A DNA stretch of 64,000 nt from Microbispora hainanensis (GTDB lineage: Bacteria > Actinomycetota > Actinomycetes > Streptosporangiales > Streptosporangiaceae): positions 22,326 to 86,325 of the forward strand of contig NZ_VIRM01000037.1 in the NCBI RefSeq assembly GCF_006874475.1, given 5' to 3'. The position numbers and the translations under genes are program-made. The notes beneath the pieces are model-generated. The model saw nothing but the letters and a program-made list of their open reading frames with translations, did no database searches and was not told the DNA's origin. Below, piece after piece: positions 51,764 to 59,337 of the stretch (positions are counted from its first letter, which is position 1; every line of letters begins with the position of its first letter).

Positions 51764-52943
51764 GACGGCTCGCGTTGGTGGCCGCCGGCCGGCTCAAGGA
51801 GGCGTAGCCGGGCAGTTCGAAGTGACCACCGGCCATCTTCTCCCCCATCTTGGCCATCGATCTGAGCAGGAAGCGCCGCTTGAACAGCTGGTTGCGCAGC
51901 CACAGACCCTTGCGGGTGCGCGGCGCCAGGAAGGGACCGGCATTGTTGCTGTCGGCGGCCTTGATGAACGGGCGCATGGTGTTCTCGTAGCGCTCGAAGG
52001 CCGTCCGGTAGCCGGCCTGGCTCAGCTCGCCCGCCAGCACATAGGCGGCGACCAGGGCCAGGCCGGTGCCGACGCCACCGAGGGTGTTGGCCGCGGCGGC
52101 GTCGCCGAGCAGCACGATCCTGCCCTTCGAGAAGCGCTCGATCGCGACCTGGGCGATGGCGTCGACGTACACGTCCTTCGAACGGGCCAGCTTGGCCAGG
52201 ATCTCGGGCGCCCGCCAGCCCATGCCGCGGTAGGCGTCGATCAGGATCTGCTTCTGCTCAGCCGCCGAGTAGCGGTCGTAGGTCAGCTGAGGCGAGGCGA
52301 AGCAGAAGAAGACGGGTGCCTTGGGGCCGCCGATGGAGACGAGCCTGCCCGGCTCGTTGTACATCACCGGCTCGTCCACGACACGCTCCATGTCCACCAG
52401 CGCGTAGTAGTGACCCATGTGCTTCACGTAGTTCGACTCCGGGCCGAAGGCCAGGCGGCGCACGTTGGAGTGGATGCCGTCCGCGCCGACGACCACGTCG
52501 AAGGTCCGGGGCGCACCCCTTTCGAACGTCACATGGACGCCCGAGGCGGTCTCGGTCAGCGAGGTGATCGAGTCGCCGAAGATGTACTGGCATGTCTCAC
52601 GAGTGCGCTCGTAGAGGATCTCAGCCAGGTCGCCGCGGAGAATCTCCAGGTCGCCACCGGTGAACCAGCCCGGCATGACCGTGATCCGCTTGCCGTACGA
52701 GTCGATGACCGTCTGGTCGGTGCCCCCGGTCTGGCGGCGCTTGATCTCCTCCAGGATGCCCATGCGGCGCAGGAGCTCCATGTGGGTCTCGCCCTTGAAG
52801 TCGATGGCCTGGCCGCCGGTGCGGAGCGCTGGGGCCTTCTCCACAACGGTGACCTGGGCACCGGAGCGGGCCAGCCAGTAGGCGAGGGCAGGGCCTGCGA
52901 TGCTGGCGCCGGAGATGAGGACCGAGGTGTGCTTGTTCGTCAT
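51756..52943 (-). CDS. FAD-dependent monooxygenase
   Basis: A 395-residue class A flavoprotein monooxygenase. GASIAGPALAYWLARSG (about 11-27) binds the ADP part of FAD; VVGADGIHSNVRRLAFG (about 150-166) is the DG motif; GRIVLLGDAAAANTLGGVGTGLALVAAYVLA (about 270-300) is the GD motif, with Ala-Ala in the place of the more usual Ala-His. Substrate is unknown; similar enzymes act on aromatic polyketides, phenols and rifamycins. It differs clearly from the Tet(X)-like gene at 36.7 kb. No divergent regulator is adjacent. Confidence 0.9.
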   Translation of the reverse strand: MTNKHTSVLISGASIAGPALAYWLARSGAQVTVVEKAPALRTGGQAIDFKGETHMELLRRMGILEEIKRRQTGGTDQTVIDSYGKRITVMPGWFTGGDLEILRGDLAEILYERTRETCQYIFGDSITSLTETASGVHVTFERGAPRTFDVVVGADGIHSNVRRLAFGPESNYVKHMGHYYALVDMERVVDEPVMYNEPGRLVSIGGPKAPVFFCFASPQLTYDRYSAAEQKQILIDAYRGMGWRAPEILAKLARSKDVYVDAIAQVAIERFSKGRIVLLGDAAAANTLGGVGTGLALVAAYVLAGELSQAGYRTAFERYENTMRPFIKAADSNNAGPFLAPRTRKGLWLRNQLFKRRFLLRSMAKMGEKMAGGHFELPGYASLSRPAATNASRPR

Positions 52944-53195
52944 GGCCCTACCTTCGGAAACCCCGCTGACAGCTCACCCACCATCCGCTGACGACCGCCT
53001 CGATCGTTGTCAGCGCGCCCTCACGGCTCATCGCCCCACCCGCGCCGAGCCGCTCGTCTCGGTCGCTCCGGCAGCGACCATGGCCACGTCGCGTCCACGA
53101 CCACAATGGGACCCCGGAACCAGGAAGCAGGAGGTGTCTTGTCACCTTTCTCGTGGCTTCCCCTGCCACGTACCGGCTCTCAGTAGCGTGGCGTC

Positions 53196-53591
53196 GTGAA
53201 CGAACACCCCTCCGCGGTACGGCGGGTTCAGCGGCCAGAGCAACGTGAAGACGTTCTGAACGCGTTACAAGCCCTCGGCGACCGCGACTATCAAGAGCGA
53301 CACTGGCGATCAGGACACGGGTGGCCAGACCTCACCGCCGCCGTTCACTGGCTGATCGACGACACTTTCATCGACCAAGCCGGCGCACGAGCACTGATCC
53401 CGCAACTCTTCCGAGACGAGCAGGAAGCCGACCGCGCGCAACTCGTGGTTGACGCCCTCCTTCGCGTTCTTGATGACCTTGGCCCCACCGCCCCAGACCA
53501 TGCCTACCTCGACCATCCCGCATGGATCAGCGTCCTGCACGCGGCCAATGCCGCACTCCAGGTTCTCTCGTCGGACAAGGAGAACTCGTAA
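53196..53591 (+). CDS. SCO4402-like conserved protein
   Basis: A 131-residue helical cytoplasmic protein. The PEQREDVLNALQALGDRDYQERHW start (about 14-37) and VHWLIDDTFI (about 49-58) fit the SCO4402-like family of actinobacteria, of unknown function. The C-terminal part is acidic and helical. GTG at 53196. The gene is alone; it is the last gene of the core-like region before the tRNA-derived repeat and acquired DNA begin. Confidence 0.7.
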   Translation: MNEHPSAVRRVQRPEQREDVLNALQALGDRDYQERHWRSGHGWPDLTAAVHWLIDDTFIDQAGARALIPQLFRDEQEADRAQLVVDALLRVLDDLGPTAPDHAYLDHPAWISVLHAANAALQVLSSDKENS

Positions 53592-53778
53592 CAGCCTCCC
53601 GGAACACGCCGCAAGGCAGCAGAGGTATCTCCCCACCAGACCTCTTGCATGTAGGGGCGCCAGAAAAGGCGAGGCGTACGCGTCCGGGCAGGAGCATCTC
53701 GATCGCGTGCCCCGAGCGTGCCCTAAGCCAGGGTCAGACACGGGGAATCAGGGGTACTCACGGATCAAGAATCAAAGA

Positions 53779-53818
53779 AGCCCCCGATCGGCATCTCTGC
53801 TGATCAGGGGCTACTTTT
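53779..53818 (+). terminator. Rho-independent terminator
   Basis: AGCCCC (53779-53784) pairs with GGGGCT (53807-53812), extended by GATC pairs inside, and ends in ACTTTT. It precedes the first tRNA-Tyr repeat copy. Confidence 0.6.
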
Positions 53819-53819
53819 C

Positions 53820-53893
53820 CTGCTGGTGGCAGGTCCAGGGTTCGAACCTGGGTAGGCTGAGCCGACGGTTTTACAGCGCGTGACCATTCCAGG
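53820..53893. repeat. Attachment-site repeat, copy A (tRNA-Tyr 3' half)
   Basis: An exact 74-bp direct repeat of 57319-57392. On the minus strand 53876-53824 reads as the 3' half of a tRNA-Tyr from the anticodon loop CTGTAAA, through the variable arm and T-arm (CCAGGTTCGAACCCTGG), to the acceptor end with encoded ACCA. The 5' half of the tRNA is missing, so this is not a functional tRNA but an att-type site. Similarity to the other copy continues less exactly to about 53970. Confidence 0.85.
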
Positions 53894-53944
53894 TTTCCCG
53901 ACGCTCTTGGCCTGCACCGGAGCCCGCCCACCCGGCCCTGATCG

Positions 53945-53965
53945 TCAAGATCATTGCACGCATAT
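53945..53965. repeat. 21-bp repeat, copy 1 of 3
   Basis: tcaagatcattgcacgcata plus t, identical to 57204-57224 and 57444-57464. It lies 125 bases behind the start of att copy A, the same offset as for copy B. Confidence 0.85.
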
Positions 53966-54009
53966 GCACGGCTCGGAAACGATCAGTTCCAGCACGTAGA
54001 CTCGGAGCC

Positions 54010-54243
54010 ATGACGGCTGCTGCCCCTGAAGAGTACGAGGACATGCATCGGCTGGTCGACCAGCTCACCGGAGACCAGCTCCGGGAGATCCGCGCGCAGA
54101 CGCTGCGGCTGGTTCACTCCTCCGAGCACGCCGAGAGCGAGTCATGGCCTCCGGCGTTCTTCGGCTCCGTCCGTGCCGGTCGCTCGGATGTAGCCGCCCG
54201 TACCGAAGAGATCCTTGCTGAAGGCTTCGGACACGGCGAGTGA
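54010..54243 (+). CDS. Probable antitoxin of a VapBC-type pair
   Basis: A 77-residue acidic protein, helical at the N-terminus ([21 protein letters not shown]), as in several actinobacterial antitoxins that pair with PIN toxins. The C-terminus ([26 protein letters not shown]) would wrap round the toxin active site. It overlaps the PIN gene by four bases (GTGA), so translation is coupled, the classical toxin-antitoxin arrangement. No clear ribbon-helix-helix or AbrB domain is visible, so autorepression is not certain. Confidence 0.7.
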   Translation: MTAAAPEEYEDMHRLVDQLTGDQLREIRAQTLRLVHSSEHAESESWPPAFFGSVRAGRSDVAARTEEILAEGFGHGE

Positions 54244-54662
54244 TCATCGTCGACACCGGCCCGCTCGTGGCCGCCACGATTTCAGACGATGCCGATCATG
54301 AGCGCTGTGTCGGCGAGTTCAAGCGCCTCCACGATGCGCGCCGAGAGCTCCTCATCCCCAGCTTCGTCGCCGCCGAAGTCTGCTACATGATCTCCAGGTT
54401 CGGCGGCGCCGCACCGGAGGCCGCGTTTCTCCACGCACTCGAGTCGGACGTCTTCACGCTCGTCGAACTGACCAAGCCTGACCTCTCCAGAGTCGCCGCG
54501 CTCGTCGAACGCTACGCGGACTTCCCCCTCGGCGCCGTTGACGCCTCGGTCGTCGCGGTGGCCGAGCGCCTGAAGGTCAACGAGGTGTTCACGCTCGACG
54601 TGCGCCACTTCGCCGCGGTCCGCCCCGTACACGTGCCCGCATTCGCCCTGCTTCCCGGGTAG
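54240..54662 (+). CDS. PIN-domain ribonuclease, VapC-type toxin
   Basis: A 140-residue PIN protein. Acidic metal ligands are in place: Asp in [10 protein letters not shown] (about 5), Glu in AAEVCYM (about 43), Asp in [15 protein letters not shown] (about 101) and Asp in FTLDVRHF (about 120). It should cut RNA with Mg2+ or Mn2+ when freed from its antitoxin. The GTG start overlaps the antitoxin stop. The pair sits within the segment flanked by tRNA-Tyr repeats, consistent with a stabilisation role for the element. Confidence 0.88.
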   Translation: MIIVDTGPLVAATISDDADHERCVGEFKRLHDARRELLIPSFVAAEVCYMISRFGGAAPEAAFLHALESDVFTLVELTKPDLSRVAALVERYADFPLGAVDASVVAVAERLKVNEVFTLDVRHFAAVRPVHVPAFALLPG

Positions 54663-55044
54663 GTCTTACGTCGCTGCGGCGCACGATCAAGCCGCCTGGG
54701 CTCGTACGGCCTCGCACGCTTCTCCCCCGTCCGCGTATCCCGTATGCCGTCGACCCGCTGCGGAGCAGCAGCAGGCCGGCGACGGAGGCGCAAGCCCGTC
54801 TTCGCGTGTACGTCAGCCGGTCGCCGTTCCTCGGCGGCGCCATTGGACGCCAAGGGTCACAGACGGGCTTGAGACGTAGGAGCTGGTCTGCTGGGCTTGC
54901 GCGGGTCGATGGCAGGAGGGATGCGCGGGCTCTACACCAGCCATCTACGGCTCGCGCTCTCCAACCGGGCGGCATCCCGGCGCCGGAGCGCCCCCTCCGG
55001 AGGCTGGAGTTTGAGTTCATGATTATCGGCCCGATGAGCCACTT
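54663..55044. other. Gene-free stretch within the element
   Basis: No convincing gene was found. Several open frames on both strands exist but are Arg/Pro/Ser-rich, low-complexity and without ribosome-binding sites. No terminal inverted repeat or transposase fragment was recognised. Confidence 0.5.
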
Positions 55045-55305
55045 GTGAGCGATGATTCATCCATGGCGGATGAGAGCAGCGAAGCGTACCGGAGCGGATT
55101 CGAGGCAGGGACTCGCATTGCTAGGAAGTTTCCTGGACTACGTGAACACCCGATGAGCACGGCCTACAAGTCGGCTTGGCAAACGGTGGCGTGGTTCGGC
55201 GGAATGGAGGCCGGAAAGCTCGGCTACGTGCCTGAGCACGACCAGTCAGCCGCCCACGCGTTCTTCGAGGGGTTCATGACGGCAGCGGGGGACTACGACG
55301 AGTAG
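55045..55305 (+). CDS. Small hypothetical protein
   Basis: An 86-residue acidic, soluble protein (SGFEAGTRIARKFPG, YKSAWQTVAWFGGMEAGKLGY) with balanced composition and two predicted helices; it looks like a real coding sequence. Start GTG at 55045 or ATG at 55063. No family is known. The 3' end is followed by GC-rich repeat sequence. It belongs to the tRNA-flanked segment and is probably part of the element's cargo. Confidence 0.55.
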   Translation: MSDDSSMADESSEAYRSGFEAGTRIARKFPGLREHPMSTAYKSAWQTVAWFGGMEAGKLGYVPEHDQSAAHAFFEGFMTAAGDYDE

Positions 55306-55352
55306 TCCGGCAGAGCCTGCCACCTGCTGGGAGCGCCGAAGCTGCGGCATGG

Positions 55353-55403
55353 CGGCCCGAGCTGCCCGCCGGCCGGGACCGGCCCCCAGGCCGCACGCCC
55401 GGC
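55353..55403. repeat. GC-rich intergenic repeat, copy 1
   Basis: About 50 bases (cggcccgagctgcccgccgg...) nearly identical to 58981-59030. Internal inverted sequence GGCCGGGACCGGCC can form a hairpin. Followed in both cases by a GC-only stretch with gccgcc runs. Confidence 0.7.
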
Positions 55404-55580
55404 TGGCGGGCAGGCGATGGGCCGCCAGCGGCGGCGCGCCGCGCCGCCGCCTTGACGGCCAACAGGAAATCGCCAACCGGAGGATTGATGACGCCCTGGC
55501 AGCATAACTCGCGAGTACAGAAGGATCCCGGAAGCCATCCGGAAGAATTTTGAATAATGGCGTTACAGCAGGCTTAGCAA

Positions 55581-56576
55581 CTAAGATGAATGGCCGGCTG
55601 AGGACAGCAGCTTCCGCAGGGCCGTCGTGGCAATTTCCAGGGCTGGCTCATCGAATCCGGTCTCTAGTATTCGAAACCTATGGAGGGGTCCGTTCGGAGC
55701 ATAGCGGGGCGCGACCGGAAGAGTGCCATCACTGCGGCGATCTGGGTCAACATCTACTTCCAGCAGACCGAACCGCTGAAGGATCTCGTGAGACTGATAT
55801 GCGTCGCGTCCCAGCCCATAGTTATGCAACCGCTCCCCGCTCTCAATCTTGATCCAATTCTCTTCCGGAAGAGTCAGCACGTCACGATGGTGGGCTAGAG
55901 AAAGTAGGAGAAGAAGCTCCGCATCCTCTAGAACGTGTATCCATCCGTTCTCAAAGAGGCCGTATGGAAGACCGAACTGATCCTCTCCTTTTCTCGGCAC
56001 CACATACGGCACCGAGTCGCCATTCGGCCGCACCCCACCTTCATCCAGCAACTGAAAGCCCTCATATCTGCCAGATCTCTTATGCCCATGAGGGAGATGA
56101 ATGAGCTGGTTGCTCTCAGCCGCCAGGCTAGCCAGAGCGGATATTAAACGTCGAAACTTCTTCTCGGAGGACATGGAGGAGGTCTCCGGACCGGACACGG
56201 GCAAGGCGAGTAGGTCTATCCATCCGGTGCCCGCCCCTCCCTCCCGCAGTGGAAGCCGGTTCTTCGGGCGAGCCCCGGCGCCAGCCCCGATCTGAGCGAC
56301 GCAAAGGGCAATCAGATACAGGCGCAGAGCCATACCGTTCGGCGACACGACACGCGCAGCAGGTGGCCGAGCGGCTACAGGCGGGAGAGCGCGGCCAGAA
56401 GATGTGCGATTCAGGATCAAACGATCCTGATATACAAATCGCGACCTAACCATCACTTTGTGTATCGAGCGTCGCTGCTGCTGCCTCAGCTTCATCTGAG
56501 CGTCTTCCGCCGACTTCAGCATGCGTACGAGGCGCTCGACTCGTCGAACCAGCCTCTCGCGGTCCCTCAGTCTCAT
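55581..56576 (-). CDS. Hypothetical protein, possibly replication-related protein of an integrative element
   Basis: A 331-residue soluble protein with lower GC than the host genes. The N-terminus is basic and helical (RRVERLVRMLKSAEDAQMKLRQQQRR), the region from 80 to 180 (LRLYLIALCVAQIGAGAGARPKNR, GWIDLLALPV, FRRLISALASLAAESNQLI) has the look of a winged-helix DNA-binding fold, and the rest (VPYVVPRKGEDQFGLPYGLFENGWIHVLEDAELLLLLSLAH) resembles a second such fold. Proteins like this occur in integrative and plasmid-like elements of actinomycetes; a replication or regulatory role is an inference. AAGGA is eight bases before the ATG. Confidence 0.6.
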   Translation of the reverse strand: MRLRDRERLVRRVERLVRMLKSAEDAQMKLRQQQRRSIHKVMVRSRFVYQDRLILNRTSSGRALPPVAARPPAARVVSPNGMALRLYLIALCVAQIGAGAGARPKNRLPLREGGAGTGWIDLLALPVSGPETSSMSSEKKFRRLISALASLAAESNQLIHLPHGHKRSGRYEGFQLLDEGGVRPNGDSVPYVVPRKGEDQFGLPYGLFENGWIHVLEDAELLLLLSLAHHRDVLTLPEENWIKIESGERLHNYGLGRDAYQSHEILQRFGLLEVDVDPDRRSDGTLPVAPRYAPNGPLHRFRILETGFDEPALEIATTALRKLLSSAGHSS

Positions 56577-56689
56577 GTGATGTCCTTACAGGGGCGCCCC
56601 CTCCAGGGGGATTTCGAAGCTTCCCCGCGAAGGTTTGGGCGCCTTGATCCGCCCCCATTCGCTAGGGGTGGCAAATCGCGGAGGTTCCC

Positions 56690-56770
56690 ATGCTCAGGGA
56701 CGTCCGACTGGCGGGTCAAGACGTCGTGGAAGTCGAGTCGCAAAGAGGCGTCCGGAGGGGCACCATGTGA
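56690..56770 (+). CDS. Very short ORF with good ribosome-binding site
   Basis: A 26-codon frame, MLRDVRLAGQDVVEVESQRG and six more residues, with GGAGG five bases before the ATG. Could be a leader peptide or small element protein upstream of the small membrane protein gene. No homology is known; it may be fortuitous. Confidence 0.25.
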   Translation: MLRDVRLAGQDVVEVESQRGVRRGTM

Positions 56771-56858
56771 TTCACCGGAAATGGTGCGACCCCCGGGGTA
56801 CCGCCCAGGGGTCGCAGGTCCGGCGCATCCACCAATTGCAGCCTGAAGGAGACGCCGC

Positions 56859-57038
56859 ATGCCCAGAGTACGACGTAATCCACCCCCCAAAGGCCCCCAG
56901 CGCCTGCCTCAGCGCTGGATCTTGATCCTTACTGTCGCAGCAACCATCTCCGCTCTCGTGAGCCAGACGGAGGGGCCGACAGCAGCACTCATCTCCGGTC
57001 TGCTGGCAGCAGGCACTCTTCACAAGGTGATCGAGTAA
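56859..57038 (+). CDS. Small membrane protein of the integrative element
   Basis: A 59-residue protein starting MPRVRRNPPPKGPQRLPQRW, followed by a hydrophobic span (ILILTVAATISALVSQ) and a second weaker one (TAALISGLLAAGTLHKVIE). The start has a perfect AAGGAG box six bases upstream. Small two-span proteins of this size often sit in the spread/transfer region of actinomycete integrative elements, but no direct assignment is possible. The basic Pro-rich N-terminus would stay in the cytoplasm. Confidence 0.65.
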   Translation: MPRVRRNPPPKGPQRLPQRWILILTVAATISALVSQTEGPTAALISGLLAAGTLHKVIE

Positions 57039-57203
57039 GCACGCACGACCCCCATCAACGCGCTGCGTGAACGGGCTTGTCTCCACCGGAAGACCGCCGG
57101 CGGGGACAGGCCCGCTCCGGGTTCCAGTCGATGGGCAAGATCAGGGTCCCCGCCGATGGCCTCCCCTTGCCTCGAACGGTCCAGGCTACCTGCGGAAACG
57201 TCT

Positions 57204-57224
57204 TCAAGATCATTGCACGCATAT
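57204..57224. repeat. 21-bp repeat, copy 2 of 3
   Basis: Identical to 53945-53965 and 57444-57464. It lies outside the att-linked position, 115 bases before att copy B. Confidence 0.85.
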
Positions 57225-57287
57225 TTGTGGACCGGCGACAGACGGGGGCTCAGAGTGGCCTACGGCTGCATGGGCCCGAAAAGCAGA

Positions 57288-57307
57288 AGAGGCCCCGGAG
57301 GGCCTCT
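57288..57307. terminator. Hairpin terminator before att copy B
   Basis: AGAGGCCC (57288-57295) pairs perfectly with GGGCCTCT (57300-57307) around a CGGA loop. Confidence 0.55.
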
Positions 57308-57318
57308 GATCTGCTGTT

Positions 57319-57392
57319 CTGCTGGTGGCAGGTCCAGGGTTCGAACCTGGGTAGGCTGAGCCGACGGTTTTACAGCGCGTGACCATTCCAGG
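57319..57392. repeat. Attachment-site repeat, copy B (tRNA-Tyr 3' half)
   Basis: Exact 74-bp copy of 53820-53893, 3499 bases away in the same orientation. It again has only the 3' half of a tRNA-Tyr on the minus strand, from the anticodon loop to the encoded CCA. Less exact similarity continues to about 57472. Confidence 0.85.
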
Positions 57393-57443
57393 CGCTTCGG
57401 TGCTCTTAACCTGCGCCGGAGCCCGCTCGCCCGACCCTGATCG

Positions 57444-57464
57444 TCAAGATCATTGCACGCATAT
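57444..57464. repeat. 21-bp repeat, copy 3 of 3
   Basis: Identical to 53945-53965 and 57204-57224; at offset 125 from the start of att copy B. Confidence 0.85.
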
Positions 57465-57605
57465 TGCACGGCAAGACGATCACGCTCTGGCCGTCGGCCC
57501 TGCGCACGCCTTGGCACTGAAACTCGCGTTTTCGTCGCCCATCAGTCCGAGATCTAGCGAGCCATGTTCAGGTAACGGCCTTGCTTGTCTAGTCGATCTC
57601 TAAGC

Positions 57606-57884
57606 ATGACCACTGGTGATTCAAGAGAACTCCCAGGCTGGCTCGGCGGGCTGGCTACTTTGGTTGCCCTGGTAGCAGGAGCATGGGGCTTATGGTGCAC
57701 AGTCATCGGCTTCACAGGGGGCGTGCTGCCTGTACCGTTCATCGAAGTCGAGGTGTCTGGTGGGCTTGCTACTGGGCTGCTCATGCTCTTCATCGGCGAG
57801 CCAATTCTGATGACGCTCGCCTATTGGGCGTTCATGCTCGTATTTGTTCCGCTCGGTCTGCTCTTCGCTCGGCGCCCTGCCTGA
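57606..57884 (+). CDS. Small membrane protein
   Basis: A 92-residue protein with two or three predicted spans (LGGLATLVALVAGAWGLWCTVIGF, about 12-36; ATGLLMLFIGEPILMTLAYWAFMLVFVPLGLLF, about 56-88) and no known domain. ATG at 57606 has no strong ribosome-binding site. Base composition is nearer to that of the acquired region. It stands alone, 215 bases behind att copy B. Function unknown. Confidence 0.55.
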   Translation: MTTGDSRELPGWLGGLATLVALVAGAWGLWCTVIGFTGGVLPVPFIEVEVSGGLATGLLMLFIGEPILMTLAYWAFMLVFVPLGLLFARRPA

Positions 57885-58118
57885 AAGCCGTCCTCATGCA
57901 GAATCAGGGCGCGCGTTCAGCTACCGTCCCCTGCTCCTCCCCCGTTCTCCTCGTAGCTGCCGGACCCCAGGACGGGACCGTCGTGTCAAGGGTCAGCGAA
58001 GCTGATCGCGAAGCGACGCCGCAGGCGCCCTTGACTCGGCGGGCACGGCTGGGACACTCACGCAGCGAGGAGGACGCAGGGCCATCCGACAAGTGGGACG
58101 GGGAGCGAAGATGTTGTC

Positions 58119-58859
58119 ATGACTAACCTTACGGCGGCCGATCTTCAAATACGCGGGATCCCGGCGATAGAGAAGCTACTTGATCTGGCAAACAACGAAA
58201 TTCCGATCCCGCTAGGTCCGGGCAACCGCGCCCCGGTGGTTGCCTACGGACTGTTCATGAATCTCGCCCACCAGGCATACGCGCTCATGCTTCTTCGTGA
58301 GCAGGACGCTGACCATGCCTGCGCCGCACTCCGCCGCTCACTTATCGAGCACACCGCCTCCCTTCTATGGTTGGCCGATGACACCGAGAAGGCGGTCAAC
58401 GCCATCAACCGAGGGCTGCAGTACACACAGAAGAAGCTGAAGGAAGCAGCCCACAAGGCCGGCATGGGCCAAGACGAGAGAACACAGGCTACGCTTGCCG
58501 CGACGTTAGCGGAGCTCTTGCCCTCCGCAGAGACGCATCTACTACAACACTCGAAACTTGTTGACGCCTATCTCGGACCTACCCTCGGCGCGATCTGGCA
58601 TGCAGAGTCGGGGTACGCCCACCCCTCAATCCATGTTGTCCGCCTGTACGTAGAGCAGAACGGCGATGATACGAAGCTCCACAAGCGACCGCGCTTGGAT
58701 GCTGCTCAGCAGACCGTAGCTACCTGCCTCTATGCGCTCTACTGCGGAGCTCTTGCACTCAACTCTTTGACGCAGGAGCCTCTTTGGGAGCCAACACTGC
58801 GAAGTATCGCGGAGGACCTGGGCCTATCAATGGAGTTGCCACGACGGAACACAACCTGA
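58119..58859 (+). CDS. DUF5677-like hypothetical protein
   Basis: A 246-residue helical soluble protein. The layout LFMNLAHQAYALMLLREQD, followed by CAALRRSLIEHTASLLWLADD (about 66-90) and a distal HAESGYAHPSIH segment, resembles DUF5677-type proteins, which are found in mobile and defence-rich regions; function unknown. GGAG lies 13 bases before the ATG, a wide spacing. Its codon use and GC content are like those of the RM genes downstream and not of the host. It could be an accessory gene of the restriction locus or independent cargo. Confidence 0.6.
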   Translation: MTNLTAADLQIRGIPAIEKLLDLANNEIPIPLGPGNRAPVVAYGLFMNLAHQAYALMLLREQDADHACAALRRSLIEHTASLLWLADDTEKAVNAINRGLQYTQKKLKEAAHKAGMGQDERTQATLAATLAELLPSAETHLLQHSKLVDAYLGPTLGAIWHAESGYAHPSIHVVRLYVEQNGDDTKLHKRPRLDAAQQTVATCLYALYCGALALNSLTQEPLWEPTLRSIAEDLGLSMELPRRNTT

Positions 58860-59337
58860 ACGACGGGGACGAGACCTCGTGCGACTACTGGCCCTGGGTT
58901 GATGGCGAGGGCTGCAGGTGGCGGTGCGTCCTTTGACCGGCGGGTGAAGCCCGGCACGGCGGGATGATGTGCACGGAGTGCGGCCCGAGCTGCCGGCGGC
59001 CGGGACCGGCCCCCAGGCCGCATGCCCGGCCGCCGAGCGGGCGTAGGGCCGCGAGGCGGCGCGGAGCGCCGCCCTTGATACCTATGAGCCCAATTCGGCA
59101 ATCGAAGACACTCTGTCGCCGCGCAATCCCAATACGCCTCCCGTTAGACCATATGCGACCTTTACGGCAGTTCTTGCCTAACAGGCGTTTAGGTGCGTAT
59201 ATGTCTTAAAACATCCCCTCATGTACGGTTTGTTACGAAACAGGCGCATGATCGTGACGTGTGGCACACTATCTCTACTTTTGACTCGGCCGACTTGAGG
59301 CGCTTTGGGATTCCCCAAAGGCAGGCGTGGAGGATAT
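58860..59337. other. Gene-free stretch before the restriction-modification genes
   Basis: About 480 bases without a convincing gene. It holds the second GC-rich repeat copy and, at about 59225-59335, the presumed promoter region of the methyltransferase gene with the near-palindrome TGTTACGAAACA and a TTGACT hexamer near 59280. There are many stop codons in all frames. Confidence 0.5.
58981..59030. repeat. GC-rich intergenic repeat, copy 2
   Basis: Nearly identical to 55353-55403 (cggcccgagctgccggcggc...). Same hairpin core GGCCGGGACCGGCC. Confidence 0.7.

Larger units (their letters stand above)
57039..57605. other. Gene-free stretch with att copy B
   Basis: About 570 bases without a convincing gene. 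It holds two 21-bp repeat copies, a hairpin terminator and the second tRNA-Tyr half, and is the right end of the tRNA-flanked segment. No integrase or excisionase gene is present. Confidence 0.6.

Noticed and set aside
53820..53893. Full tRNA-Tyr gene
   Set aside because: Only the 3' half matches; the sequence before the anticodon loop cannot form the anticodon stem, D-arm or acceptor stem. Same for 57319-57392.
54806..55048. 80-codon frame on the plus strand in the element
   Set aside because: Arg/Pro-rich, no ribosome-binding site, no homology visible; counted as spacer.
56767..56925. 52-codon frame from GTG with GGAGGGG upstream
   Set aside because: It overlaps the better supported small membrane protein gene by 67 bases in another frame, and its product shows no feature; the good spacing may be chance.
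59100..59185. tRNA-like stretch on the minus strand (D-arm-like TGGTCTAACGG and a GGG anticodon-like loop)
   Set aside because: No acceptor stem and no proper T-arm can be formed, so it is at most a decayed or chance resemblance.
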